This document shows, in pieces, positions 10,907 to 23,294 of a stretch of DNA of 64,000 nt. How positions within the stretch are numbered: position 1 is the stretch's first letter; each line of letters begins with the position of its first letter. Position numbers and translations under genes: made by a program. The notes under the pieces are model-generated. The model was not told where the DNA came from. It did not search any database and worked only from the letters and a program-made list of their open reading frames with translations. Source of the stretch: Malus domestica (lineage: Eukaryota > Streptophyta > Magnoliopsida > Rosales > Rosaceae); assembly GCF_042453785.1 (NCBI RefSeq), contig NC_091668.1, positions 30,195,501 through 30,259,500 of the forward strand, written 5' to 3'.

Positions 10907-13900
10907 ATGGATAGGCCCTTGAAACTTGTTTTACTTGTGAGTTTCCTAAGCATTGCAGCCACTCCCCTTAGTTTGGGCAATGCAAATCTGGGACTTCGGG
11001 TTCCTTTCAAAGAAAATGAGAGGCAAGCCCGTTATGATGTTCAAGCAAGATCTTCTTGATTCTTCGAACAGGCTTTCATCCTGGATTGGCGAAGGAGATT
11101 GTTGCTTTTGGCCTGGAGTTGTCTGCGGTAACTTAACCGGCCATGTCCACGCGCTCCACCTTGGTGATTACTATTTGGGTGGTAAGCTGAATCCTTCTTT
11201 GCTCAATCTAAGCCATCTCACTTACTTGGACCTAAGCAGCAATGATTTTGAAGGAATGCAGATTCCCAACTTCTTCGGTTCTCTTACAAGTTTAAGACAT
11301 CTTGACCTCTCACAATCAGATTTTCAGGGAATAATTCCTCATCAGCTGGGGAATATTTATAATCTACACTTTCTCGACCTCCATGGTAACTATTTTGAGG
11401 TTAAGAGCCTGCAATGGATTTCTGGTCTTTCTCAGCTGCAGCACCTGGACATGAGTGGTGTAGATCTCAGAGAAGCATCCGATTTGTTCCAGGTGACAAA
11501 CATTTTCCCCTCTTTGCTAGAGTACTTGAATATGTCTGATTGCAGAATTTATCAAATACCATTTGGAATTGCAAATGCTTCTGCTCTTAAAGTTCTTAAT
11601 CTCGAGGGAAATTCCATCAGTTCTACTATACCAAAATGGTTGTACAGCCTTAGCCATCTCGAGTCATTATTTCTTTCCTACAATCACTTGCATGGCCAAA
11701 TCTCAAGCTCCATTGCAAACTTAACAGACATCGTCAATCTTGACTTATTTCATAATCAACTTGAAGGGGAACACCCAACCTCAATGGGAAATCTTTGCAA
11801 GTTGACGGTTTTTGATCTATCGAGGAACCGTGTCAATGGGAGGATATCCGAAATCTTTGAAAGTTTGTCTAGGTGCAATTCAAGTCAACTAGAGTCTTTG
11901 AGCTTATCCAATAATAATCTTTCTGGTCTTTTGACAGATGAGCTAGGAAATTTTGAAAAATTACGTTTCCTTGATCTTTCAAGCAATTCAATATCAGGTT
12001 CCATTCCAACGTCCTTAGGAAATCTGTCATCCTTAGAAGAATTACGCATTCATAATAATTCCCTCAAGGGTGTCGTCTCTAAAGTTCATTTTACCAATCT
12101 TAAAAAATTGGTGAAACTTTATACAAAGAATAATTTATTGACTCTGGAAACCAGTAGAGATTGGCATCCACCATTTCAACTCCGAGTGTTGTTCTTAGAT
12201 TCTTGGTATCTAGGGCCAGAGTTACCTCTGTGGTTTCAGAGACAAACACAATTGCAGTATCTAAGCATGGTCAACACAAGAATTTCAGGTACCATCCCAA
12301 CCTGGTTTTGGAACTTTTCTTCCCAACTAAGATTTGTCGATCTCTCTCACAATCAATTGTATGGGGAAGTTCCAAATATAGTTGGTGCTCCTTTAGACAT
12401 AATTGACCTAAGTTCAAACTAGTTCAATGGTCCATTACCTCTCGTCTCCTCCACCGTTGATGTACTAGATCTTTCCAATTCAACATTTTCCGGATCCATC
12501 TTTCACTTCTTTTGTGATAGCATAGATGGGCCAAAACAACTCAGAATTCTTTATCTTGAGAACAACTTTCTTGATGGACCAATTCCTGATTGTTGGCAAA
12601 TTTTGAAAAAGTTGATTGTCCTAAATTTAGAGAACAACAATTTGACAGGGAACATTCCAAGCTCCATAGGATACTTACTTTTCCTCGAATGGCTGCACTT
12701 GCGCAATAATCACGTGTTTGGAGAGTTGCCTATGTCCCTACAGAATTGTCACCTGTTAGTTGCTGACCTTGGCGAAAATAAGTTTGTTGGAAGCATACCA
12801 ATGTGGATAGGAGAAAGTCTTTCAAATTTGATCGTTCTCATCCTTCGTTCCAATAAGCTTCAGAGTGACATTCCTAACGAAATATGCAGTCTTGTCAATC
12901 TCCAAATCTTGGTAGCTAATGATAAGTGAATTTTATATTATATAATTAACCCTATTCTTGGTATATTTTGGTTCATATTTTGGAAGAATTTTGATATTTT
13001 GAATTGTATTTTCAATATAGGACTTTCGACTTCCTCTGGAGCAAAGCGTGACCAAATGGACGCCTTTTGGAGTAATTCCAGTTGCAAGACCTTCGTGAGT
13101 CACTTAGCTTGATCTTATCAAAAATAGGGATTTTTCCATCAAGCGGTTATTTTCTGGCGATAAAATAAAGGAGTAATGCACGGTGCTGGAAAATGACGTT
13201 TCTAGGCTTAAATTGCGTTTTTAGAGCCCAAGATGACATCGGATGGTTTCGTGGCCTTCTGGAGATGTGTTCGGAACGTCTTTATCTTTAAAACAAGCTA
13301 TCTTGGGCCGGATTTGGAGTAGATATGAGGCTAAAACGTGGCTGGACAAGTACTTGGCAGATTCTCCTAGTTTAATTAGGGTTTTATTTTCTAAGATATT
13401 TCATTATTTTTCTTAGCTTCCTAGTTGGAATAAGAAACCTAGGTCTTAGGGTTTGTAAGGGCTGAGCAAATATATTGCTTTGGCCGTCTATAGTTTTACA
13501 CTACGCTTATTATTATTCAACTTCAGAGACAAAGAACTTTGCTAGGGTTCTTGGAGATTTACTACTTTAAAGTGTTTTCATTCATTTTCTTCTTAATAAT
13601 ATTTTCTATGATTTCAGTTATGAATATGCATAACTAATTCCTTTTTGCTAGGGCGAAGCTTTGAGCCTTAGCATGAATATGTAATTTTTATTTAATTGCT
13701 TATGATTGATTGCATGCACACTTTGAATTATTGATCACTGTTTTAAACTATCTAATTATCTTGATGATTGGCCACCATTAGGATGTTTAGACAAGTAATT
13801 GGATGCAATTCGGTCGGAATATCACCGGAGGATTGAGTATTGCTTCTTGTGATTAATAATTGTAATTTCATCTAAGGCGAACATCACGTTCTTAGGGGTT

Positions 13901-14951
13901 GCATGGTTCTTCAAAAGGTTTTCATAAAACTTAATGAGCCTTGCATGTTCATATTTGATCTGAATATCACAGATGGATTGCATGTTAGATATATGTTCTT
14001 GCTTGAATATCACGAGGAGAATATATATTAGGAAAACCTAACCTTCGAAGTGGCATGTGTAAATCCTAAGTAATTGATAGAAATTCATAGGATTGCTAGG
14101 TGATGGTGGAACCCTAGTGTCTTTATAAATTGGTATTTAAAACTCTTTTCTTTGATTATATTAGTTTTTGTTTAAAATTTGTTTTTAATATTACCCACTC
14201 TCAAACTCTCTTTTCTCAAGTTTTAATTCTAAGTATTTAATTAGGAATTGTTTCTACATAAATTATCCAAATAGTCCTTGAGGAAAACGACCTTGCATGA
14301 GCATCTATACTACAACATCCTTGTATTTTTGCAAGTATTTCATGTGATTTTGACCCTATTTGCATAGACGTTAAAAATCCTATCAGCTAACTTGGACCTT
14401 TCACACAACATGATATCTGGAGAGATTCCCGAGGAATTGACCAGCCTCATCAGCTTGCAATCATTGAACATATCGAAAAATCTATTGACTGGAAAAATCC
14501 CTTCAACGATTGGTGATATGGTAATGTTAGAGTCTCTTGATCTTTCCATGAACAAACTTTCTGGTGAAATTTCTCCAAACATGTCGAGGTTGACATATCT
14601 TGGTACCTTGAATTTGTCTTATAACAATTTGACCGGACAGATTCCCCAATGCACACAGCTCGGGGGCTTTGATCAGAACAGCTAATTGGCAATGAACTTT
14701 GTGGATTTCCACTCAACGTGAGCTGCAAGGAAAATCGGACAATGCAGCCAGTAGTTGTTCAAAAACACATGGGGAGCTATTTACTCGAAGATGGTTGGTT
14801 CTATCTGAGCTTGGGACTAGGCTCTCTGTTCGGTTTTTGGAGTGTTCTTGGTTCGTAGCTTCTCAACATGCCATGGAGCTTTCGCTTTTCTCAGTTCCAG
14901 AATAGCATTGTTCGTAGACTTTATGGTGTAATTGTGGAATATTGTTGTTGA
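10907..14951 (+). pseudogene. LRR receptor-like protein pseudogene (HcrVf/Cf type)
   Basis: The family is plasma-membrane pathogen-perception receptors: signal peptide, N-cap, LRRs, one membrane helix and a short tail without kinase. ATG 10907 opens a hydrophobic signal peptide followed by VPFKENERQA. An extra base near 11030 then shifts frame to MMFKQDL, the cysteine-pair N-cap and about 20 extracellular LRRs (LxxLxxLxLxxNxLxGxIP). TAG at 12420 stops the frame at DLSSN, and LRRs continue in the same frame to 12919. There a solo LTR splits codon 'gct aac', and coding resumes at 14391 with NLDLSHN. Compared with the family, the C-terminal island and neighbouring repeats are missing at this junction, so a deletion preceded the LTR insertion. 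A one-base loss near 14684 shifts frame before IGNELCGFPLN, and TAG at 14856 cuts the membrane helix. The last codon is 14949-14951. With at least five lesions no full receptor can be made. Confidence 0.93.
12920..14385 (+). mobile_element. Solo LTR inside the LRR pseudogene, 1466 bp
   Basis: It starts TGATAAGTGAATTTTATATT and ends AAAAATCCTATCA. It is flanked by perfect GCTAA repeats at 12915-12919 and 14386-14390. No primer site, open frame or second LTR is seen, so it is a solo LTR left by LTR-LTR recombination. The TGATAA/TATCA ends suggest a Ty3/gypsy lineage (inference). Confidence 0.93.
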
Positions 14952-15095
14952 GAGAGGTAGTTTGCTACATGTCAAAAGAATAAGGCTGAATGCTTTTGTC
15001 CAATCAAATAATATTGAGTTTAAATTAATTTAAGATTACAAATGCAGTCCATGAATAAAAAATCATCGATATTTCTTCCTTCAGACTTTTTGTCA

Positions 15096-18000
15096 TCACG
15101 AAGCTGCAAGGATCAACAACGAGGAGAAAACTACGATCAATGGCCTTGATGCTGCTGCCCTATGAGCCCTATTGGGAAGTCTAGGGTACTCGTCCGGAGA
15201 GGGCATCACACATTCATCCCCGTTGAATGAAATTCTCCTGGGAAATGTCCATCCCTCTCTGAAAGTGAAAACCCCTTCATCTTTATGCAGTACCATCTCA
15301 GTTTGCACGTTCCCATTCTTTCCCGTACTGAGTAACATGTCGTTGTAATATTTGATCCCCCAAAACATTCCTGTATCATCTGCGGAAAGCAATATACATG
15401 CAATGCAGCTCAATGTTACTTGCAAATAATTTTCTACGTGAATAAGAAGAAAATATCGGGCTTTTGGTTTGTTTAACTTACTTATATTTCCATACTGACC
15501 GAGAGGGTGGTAGTTGAAGCTGAACAACTGCGTTAGACTTTGCAAATTCGGGTGTTGAACGACTAAGGTCCAGTCAGAATAGTTTTTAACAAAATTATAA
15601 TTGGTGATTGTGATCTTAACCCTCCAGTACTCCTTGTAACTTTCCTTAACATGCCAATGTATTCCTATCGGGCACATATGTCGTGTACAAGTCACCAAAG
15701 GTGATGGTTCTTCAGTCTCGCGCTCACCAGGAAGTTGTAACTCATCACCTGGCCTGCAGATTTAGTATCACAAGAATTGGTTCTTAAAAACAGCAACTGC
15801 CAACAAATATAAATAAAAACTTAAATGACTCGAGCTAACATGTCCCAAGAAATTTGTGCAAATAACCAATGTTCATTGTAAAACTTGCAGAGATAAGTTG
15901 CTTCAATCATCAAAATGTGATGCTAATTTCAGACTTTTTCCGTTAGAAAATCGATAACCAAGAGATCTTACTTCACGCATTTTGCTCCGGGAAGTCCTTG
16001 GCAGCCGCAGCTGCACCGGGGGCACTTAGCAATGGTGCTATTGTAGAATGAAGACAAGGAAACACAGCACTTTGGAGAAGGTGATGCTCTGAACTGGGAG
16101 TACATACAAGTCACATTCCATGTCTCTACAAGAAAACCACAATAAACATGTTACATAGAAAACTAAACATTGTTTACCAAGCTAAACCCTAAAACCTTTC
16201 ACTAAAAGCGAAGTGCTTCTAATATTTTTATTTTTATTTTTTTTTAAACTAGTGTATTCGAGTCTTTGACCCGACTAATCACCAAGCCCTTCACCTGACC
16301 CCACAACATTTGGGGACGAGAAACTCTAGCATTTGCTAGGTGGGTACCGTGGGAGAGAGTCAACCCCATACCACTTGGGAGCAAACCAAGGACCTAACTA
16401 CTAGACCAACAACTCTTAGGTAAGTGCTTCTAATCTACTATTGACCAGAAAATGCATGCTTCTCCAAGAAGCGTTCAAAGTGATTCTGTAAAAAGCACTT
16501 TTGTCTAGTTTTTGCCTAAGTTTGTAAAACTTAGTTATATAAGATTCCGATGCTTAGTGAAGTTTTTTAGTTCTCACACTCACCGAGAGTTTCTGTCCAT
16601 CGCCGGCCATCTTGGCTAGTCTTAGTCGGTTGGACTTGGACTGGCGCGCCGCAGGTGTAACCAGGGAGTCCAAGGGTGAAATTGTCGGGCATATTTATAT
16701 TTGTACTATTGTTGGAAAATGCTCCAACATTCATCCGAAAGGCAGATAGAAACTTGGAAGAGTCTTGGACCATGGAAGAAAGCTCTCCTCCCTTGCAGCA
16801 ATTGGAGAACTGTTTGTTAAAAGGGGTTCCGGGGAGGAGATCGATGATCACCGGCTCCTTTTCACAGCAATGAGGACGCTCTGGTGCGCCTTTGAACCGA
16901 GAGCAGTTTCCTTGATAAATGGCCTCAGCTCCCCACATGTTCCATATCACTTCATCACCTTGCCATCTCCAACCCAGCTTCCAACCGGGGCGATCCACAT
17001 GCCGAAATTGCTGGAAGTTGTATATCGATACTTTTATCTGAAATCAAATCGTGTAGTAAACATCATGTAAGTTCAACACAACCACAACAAGTCTTATTCC
17101 ATTAAATGAAGTCGGCTATATGAATTATAGACTGTTATTATATTCTGTTTTGCGTCAAGTGTTCCTTTAGCTCCAAACACTTCATGTCTTTTCTTAAAGT
17201 CTATTTTTAAGTCTTATAACCCTTTTGCCCTTAACCAATGTCTCACAATCGCATTATCAAATTCTTTAAAAATCTTTAGGGGAATTAGGTCGAAAATACC
17301 AGGGCCCTTAGAGGGGTATTTCGGTAACTTAGGCGACAAACCTAGTACTGGACCCAGAAGTCTGACAAATAAAAAGGAATATTGTGATCCTTTTTCTGTC
17401 CCATCACATACAATGTCTAAATTGGCCCAATGTAAGCTGATTGAATCTCTGAAGCAATCCTGATGAGCTCAGCGTGGGGATACTAAGATCTTGTGATCGT
17501 GATCGTTTATCGTACATCGTGCAGTTCTTTTTCGTTAGGTACTATTTATATTTAATTTTAAATTTGAAATTTTAAAATGATTTCTGACCGTACGATATTC
17601 GATGAACGGTCACGATCACAGGATCCTTAGGATAAAAAAAAAAAAGGATTCCAGCGTGAACCTCACCCACCAAATTTTTTTTTTGACTAAATCTAAGTTC
17701 AACCTCAAACAAAACCCAATAGGATCCTCTCCGGATCTTTTGGTGAGAACTCTGAGGATCCGTGAATCGTGTTTGTTCATTATATTTTGTGCGGTTAGTT
17801 TTTGTCAAGTACTGTTTATATTTATTTTTAAATAAAAATATTTAAAATCATTTATAACCGCATAATATACGATGAACAGATGCGATTCACGGATTCTGCA
17901 AGGATCCAGACTCAAACAAAACAAACATTCTGGAATGCAAAACGACATGTCACGCATCCCACGTGCCTAGCCCATGCATCTAAATTTGGTGCATCTCTCG

Positions 18001-18542
18001 CAACCATTTACAAATTAGATGAGTGGTCACTTTTTAAACGCATTGTAAGCCACGATAGGCCAAAAGACACTACTAAAAAATTGTGAAAGGACGCATTCCG
18101 ACCTAGAAATCTATATGAACATCTAATTGAATGGTGCTGGCTTCGTTACTTTTTAAATGTCCGTTAGCATGTTTCGATTCTAATGTCAATTTAGATATTC
18201 GGGTCGGAATATATCATGAAAAAAGGATTTTCTTGCGATACAATAAGAATGTAAAGTTGATGCAAAACTAATAAAAAATGAAGGGGAGATGGGTAATTAA
18301 CTAAGAAAAAGAGACTTACGTCAGATGTGCTTTCGCTTTGCTGCAAAAAATCCCAAGTGACGGTTATGTTGGCATATGGATCTAATGGATCGAACCCAAC
18401 TGCAATTTTTTTCATCAAAAATCTCAAGAAATTAACTAAATAAAATCTTTTAGAGAGAGAGAGAGAGAGAGAGGTATGTATACTTACATGACAATGAGAA
18501 GGAGGTGATGAGAGAGAAGGTGAAAATCAAGAGCTTCTTCAT
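15096..18542 (-). CDS. COBL: COBRA-like GPI-anchored cell-wall protein, 6 exons
   Basis: COBRA-like proteins are extracellular GPI-anchored proteins that guide cellulose deposition and oriented wall growth. Exons read 18542-18488, 18399-18320, 17037-16584, 16125-15972, 15753-15482 and 15379-15096. All have GT-AG junctions and keep one frame: 1299 bases, 432 residues, close to the usual 430-450. A signal peptide (MKKLLIFTFSLITSFSLS) is followed by DPLDPYANITVTWD, the YNFQQFRHVDRPGWKLGW segment, LLPGTPFNKQ and FSNCCKGG, the cysteine-rich CCVSLSSFYN...CPRCSCGC motif, HWHVKESYKEYWRVK and FSFNYHPL. The C-terminus is an Ala/Ser stretch and a hydrophobic tail, as expected for GPI transfer. Introns hold a SINE, MITEs, a LINE scrap and a GA repeat (18455-18472). 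Its 3' end faces the LRR pseudogene. The subfamily member is not certain; the sequence is fairly diverged from the COBL1/4 type as I know it. Confidence 0.93.
16224..16421 (-). mobile_element. tRNA-derived SINE in COBL intron 3
   Basis: On the minus strand it starts near 16421 with an A-box-like TGGTCTAGTAGTTAGG and a B-box-like GGGTTGACTC, and ends in an A-rich tail at 16224-16250. Direct repeats AAGTGCTTCTAAT flank it at 16211-16223 and 16422-16434. Confidence 0.8.
17070..17232 (-). mobile_element. Old 3' fragment of an RTE-type LINE in COBL intron 2
   Basis: It resembles the 3' end of the LINE at 59181-61587 in reverse: ACAACC repeats, then AAGTCGGCTATATGAAT and TCTTTTCTTAAAGTCT. It is highly diverged. 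Confidence 0.6.
17485..17628. mobile_element. MITE, same family as 3901-4114
   Basis: Arms read AAGATCTTGTGATCGTGATC and, in reverse, AAGGATCCTGTGATCGTGAC. They share GTTYATCG and lie in COBL intron 2. Confidence 0.7.
17720..17910. mobile_element. MITE, same family as 3901-4114, second intronic copy
   Basis: Facing arms contain GGATCCGTGAATCGTG and CGATTCACGGATTC around an AT-rich centre. It sits about 90 bases from the previous copy in the same orientation. Confidence 0.65.
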
Positions 18543-20571
18543 AGCACTTGATGATCTTTGAACACCAATCTCCAGAAAGAGGGGTTTAATCTATCTCTCC
18601 AAATTAATTAACCCCGGCCAAACATTAGGAATATAAATATAATTCTTCTAATCAAACTGTTCAAATTGCACTATTGATGACATATATACATAATTCAACG
18701 CAGAAAAACATAATGTAATTATTCTATTGTTTGTCACAAACAAAAACTATATGTAGATCAAAGACTCGAAAACACGTATATATGTCTCTGTCTCTTTCTC
18801 TCTAAAGTTGAGAGAGACTCGAAAACAAAAACGAAGAACACAATAATTATTTCCAAAAAAAAAAAAGGAAGAAAGTATTATTTATGGAAAGAAAAAAAAA
18901 GAGAGGAATGAAGAATTAATTGCAATTAATGTAGTGTGAGAGGGTGGAGGAATTAGTGTTTTCCCAAATCTGGATGCAATTAAAAGGAGGAGGAGGTTAA
19001 TTAGTACTAATTAAGATTAAGATGCGTCTAAGACTCTGTGAGTTGGTTTCTGAGAGTGTAAACATTCAAAGCTCACGCGTAATGACATCCGGGCCATTTG
19101 GCCTTCCGTTTGGGTTTACTCATTTTAATTACTATTTTTTTTTCTAATATAAAACAATTAGGAAAAAGGAATACTAGCTACCTTCTCTATTTGTCTTTCC
19201 CTACCTATATTTTGATCATTCTGTAAAATATTTCTATGAAATTGAAAAAGTCATCAGTGGAGGGGCTGATTTAACAAAGATACCCTCAATTTAACACCAA
19301 AATAATTAACAGTGAACAATCTCAATGACCACTTCTATTAGTTTTAAATCTCATGAACCAAAATGAAGAATTATACTAATCTCGAAGACCTTTTGGCAAA
19401 AAATCGTTTTATCTCAAACAATAATGTTTGAGTTTTGGGTTGAACTACGTAATGATTTACAGTGAAATTTCTAAAAGAAAACAATTGTTGCATCCGTACA
19501 ACCTCATCCTTATATGCTAAGAAAACAAGTGTTGAACTATGAAATGACTTGCAGTGACATTGTTAGGGTTTTGGGTCCACGAACGTCGTCGTTTTGGGTT
19601 TAAAGACATGTAAGAATGGTGGTTGGTGATGTGGCCTAATCTTCACCTTTGAATTAGCTTGGAAATGTTTTGAATGGCTGTGAAAGAAAGGAGGGGATAT
19701 GACGGGAAAAAATGGGACCCATAGTCGTAATTTTGTTTTCTAATACATGTTTTGTTACGCGTATAGTACACGTGTATTATACACAAAAAAGCAGTGCATG
19801 TATACAAAAATAAACAAACATATGTTGGAAATTTTAAGTAGAAATTTCATTGTCCCACATTGCGAACATGCATAGTCCCAATATACATTCATCAGCATGA
19901 CATTTAGGACACAAAAAATCAACATTCTTCTTCTACAATCACAAATATCCTTTATGAGAAAACCACACAGATATTTGCCAGAAGTCAAGTTTTCCAATGC
20001 TAGAATTTTGATTTGATCGTTGAATCATGGTGAAGCAAACGTCTGTAGAACTACAAGCACTGAGTATGAACGAAATTTCTGTTTCAAGGACATTACGGTA
20101 CGCAAGCCGCGATCTTCAATATTTCTGTTTAATATTATTTCATTGTTCATACACTGTTAATTAGTTGTTTACTTTTATTATTTATTAGCATTTAACATAT
20201 CTCCAACCACATCTACAGTGCCCTGAGGTATAAGGTTATGCTAACGTCTTTATCGCTGCTTATAACAGATGTATAGGTTTATATAGTAAATTCCAACAGT
20301 GCCCAGGAAGCACAAAACTACTTGTGCTAAAGTTCAAGAAGAAATTCACACAGATATGGAAATGATGAGTCTCGGTTGCAGATGAATTCCCGTCACAGGC
20401 TTCAGGTTAGCTCAGTTCATCCCGTGATGGAGCGAATATCGGCAATCCTGGAAGTGAAAGAAGGTATTACATGGGACATTATATTGCTTGCAAACATGGA
20501 TAAAATGGTAATCAACAAAGAAACAAGACAATAAAATTGCAAGAATGATAAAAAAATGACACCTTTAAAGA
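18543..20571. other. Intergenic, AT-rich
   Basis: 18543-18700 is the COBL 5' leader and promoter side, with an AT-rich TATATTTATA-like tract at about 18630-18642 on the minus strand. The rest shows poly-A/T runs and no gene. Open frames here (for example 19755-19997) have no coding character. Confidence 0.6.
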
Positions 20572-23230
20572 TCATTGATGCCGACGGCGCCCTTTGACAT
20601 TGTCCTCAGATAATGACTGCCAGTTGTTATGATCAAGGTTGCTCAAGTCATCAAGTTCCGCAATAGCAAGCAAGTAGGTTGTGAGTTTCAAAAGCTCATG
20701 ATCACTGTCTCGGCTAGAATGGGCCTTCTTGAATGGCTTGATGATCAAACCATTTTGTGGGTTCATCGCAAAGTTTCTTCGTAGATCATCAAACATTATA
20801 GTGTTTTTGGAACTGTAGAACTGATTATAACTGATAGTTAGACAGCAAATGAAAACTGCGGTACTCACATACTAAAAATAAGATTTATAAACCGGCCCGC
20901 AGAGCTCACATACCACAAATAATTACATGATCGTAATACATACCTCAGGGAATTGAGTCCAAATTAAGCATAATGGCTTGCAATCAAAGATCCCGCGAGA
21001 ATCAAATTGAACTGTGATCATTGCTAAATAGTCTAGAAGAGCTGTGATTTTGTAGTTGGGATTGCTGAGCACTCCCAGCTATTCACGTGCTGGCATGCGA
21101 TGGCCGTACTTGCAGATCACCGGTAATCAGTTTCATTCACATTAGTCCCAGTCCCAGCGGTTGCCTTGCCACAATAATTACATTGGTAATTGCTGGCACC
21201 AACCTATAATTTCATTTTGCAATAACTATGAGTAAAAACTGCAGTTTTGTAAGCTCGCTCTTGTGATGAAGGGGACAAGTATTTAAACCAGCTGCAACAT
21301 ATCAGACTGAGCTTGGAGGCTTGGCGTGGAAGGACGGAGTTCACAGGGTAATTACTTTATGCTACAAGTTTAATCCTAATTCGCATTTTGCAGTAGTTTT
21401 TATCAGTGGAGCCCAGAAATGGTGGTCCACCTCCTTGCGTAACTTCTTTTTCCGTGATCACTAAAATTCCCCTTGTACTACCGGATTTAAAAAAAGTTGA
21501 TCCACCCACTTATGCCTCCTTGAAATTCCTATGAATTATATTGGAACACCACTTAATAGCTCATACAGCGATCTGGTAGATCGTGGTCCTAAGTTCAAAT
21601 TTTGTAAATGGTTGAATCATTTACCGCCGATCTTGATAACAGTTTTTAATTATCCTTTCACATTTGAGTTTTTCTCTATTAACTTTTTTTTATAAAGAGG
21701 TACAACTATTGGCGAACCACGGTTATCCACCCCTTCTGAGCTCAGAAAAGGCTAGTGGGGAATTGCACCTTACTCGTGCCACAGTCAAGCAGATTCACAA
21801 GCTTACAAAGTATTGCCATGCTACTTCGTAGATGCTTCCACATTTCAACCTAAAATAATGCATTATTGATAGTTGAATAGCTGTAATCACCGCCACAAAG
21901 TCATTTGTTATAATGTATTGGATAGTCTTTGTCTCTTATGTAAAACTTCGGTTGAATGACAATGAGTTCTTCATTTCAACCCATTTCTTGCTGCAGAAAT
22001 GAAACATATATAAATTACTACACAGGTGGCAAGAAATTTGAAGCTCTTGACTTGCTATTCTACTTAAGCTTCCATTTATGCCATCACACAAGACTGAGAT
22101 GGGAAGAAGAAAAAAAGATTGATGCAAATTCATACTCTTTTCGACATATATAGCTTCTCTAAAATTTACACACACCCATATTAGCAAAACTTAGTCTAAA
22201 TGTGCAGTCCTAACTCAAGGTCTAGCAACATGAAACTTTACGATAACAGATTATCTTTCTTCCACTTTGATGCTAACACATTATTGGTTCTACATATGCA
22301 GTTTCTTTTACTCGTGATTCAAACAATTCATCCGACAAGAGATAATAAAGGTCGTACCCAGTGCACAAGGCTCCCGCTTTACGCAGGGTCTGGGAGAGGT
22401 GAATGTCGACTAGCCTTACCCCCATTTATGGAGAGGCTGCTCCCAAGTCTCGAACCCGAGACCTACCGCTCATGGGCGAAGGCACTTGCCATCGCACCAA
22501 GTGCGACCCGACAAGAGATAATAGAAAGAAAAAAAAAATAGAGGTATAATACTTAATAACATCCAAACAATGCACTTCCAACGTTATACGACAGTCTCCT
22601 AGGCAGGTTTAGAAAATGAGCATGATACTTAATAACGCGGAAACAAACGAGGAAATACCTGTATCACAAATGCTTAAACTATATAAAGAACACAGAAGTT
22701 TTAATCAATCCATCCGATCTTTCTGTCTTTATATAGAATTGGTATAGCATTTCGTTTTCAAATGAACTAACCTGGTTGCAGACCGATATCATATTCCGCG
22801 TAAGCAGCTGTAAGAAAATCGTGAAGAACTACAAAAGACAATGTGTGTAAAGGCAAATGAAAGACACATGGAAGCTCTGAAAAAGTAGAAATATCGTATG
22901 AAGAAAGAACAACTCACAAGGCCGCATAAGTTGAAGCAGGTACCGGTGATCAAACAGAGTGTAGTCGATATCCAGCACAAGCAGTTTCTTTCCTTGCCGG
23001 CATGGATTTCGAAGTTCAATCTACAACCCAAAGGCACATAAATAAACAAAAATACATAAAAAATAATGCACATTTATCTGCAATCATAAGTGTAAAATAG
23101 AAACAGCTAACCTTGTATTGATCAACACGCCTTCTGCTTATTGGCATACTTATCTTTAATCGCAACAGCTTCATCTTGGGCAATCTCAAAGCCTGAGCCT
23201 TCTCCTGCTGCTCCTGCCATTGCCCCCAAC
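20572..23230 (-). pseudogene. UBLCP1-type CTD phosphatase, decayed partial copy
   Basis: UBLCP1 is a nuclear HAD/FCP-type phosphatase with an N-terminal ubiquitin-like domain that acts on the proteasome. Recognisable exons: 23230-23112 (AVAIKDKYANKQK then RRRVDQYK in another frame), 23020-22918 ([20 protein letters not shown], with catalytic DxDxT), 22828-22772 (LHDFLTAAYAEYDI, then SATS), 21990-~21960 (KKWVEMK), 21078-20944 (GVLSNPNYKITALLDYLAMI) and 20820-20572 ([12 protein letters not shown] to GRRRHQ, stop). Lesions: a frameshift before RRRVDQYK; an in-frame loss where about six residues are expected after FDHR; a probable 7-base loss between YDI and SATS; and a broken KMTEL region. No ubiquitin-like domain or promoter is found upstream; 23231-24998 is AT-rich. 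The last two exons are intact, so a short transcript is possible. Confidence 0.88.
22348..22507 (-). mobile_element. Au-like SINE with 16-bp target duplication
   Basis: On the minus strand it starts GGTCGCACTTGGTGCGATGG, carries the B box GGGTTCGAGACTT and ends near GGGTACGACC. Direct repeats CCGACAAGAGATAATA flank it at 22332-22347 and 22508-22523. The Au family name is from general resemblance. Confidence 0.88.
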
Positions 23231-23262
23231 AATTTGCTCTCTCTCTCCTCAGGTTTTAGTCT

Positions 23263-23294
<32 letters not shown>

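Noticed and set aside
22200..22541. 113-codon plus-strand open frame
   Set aside because: Most of it is a reversed SINE with its own target duplication.
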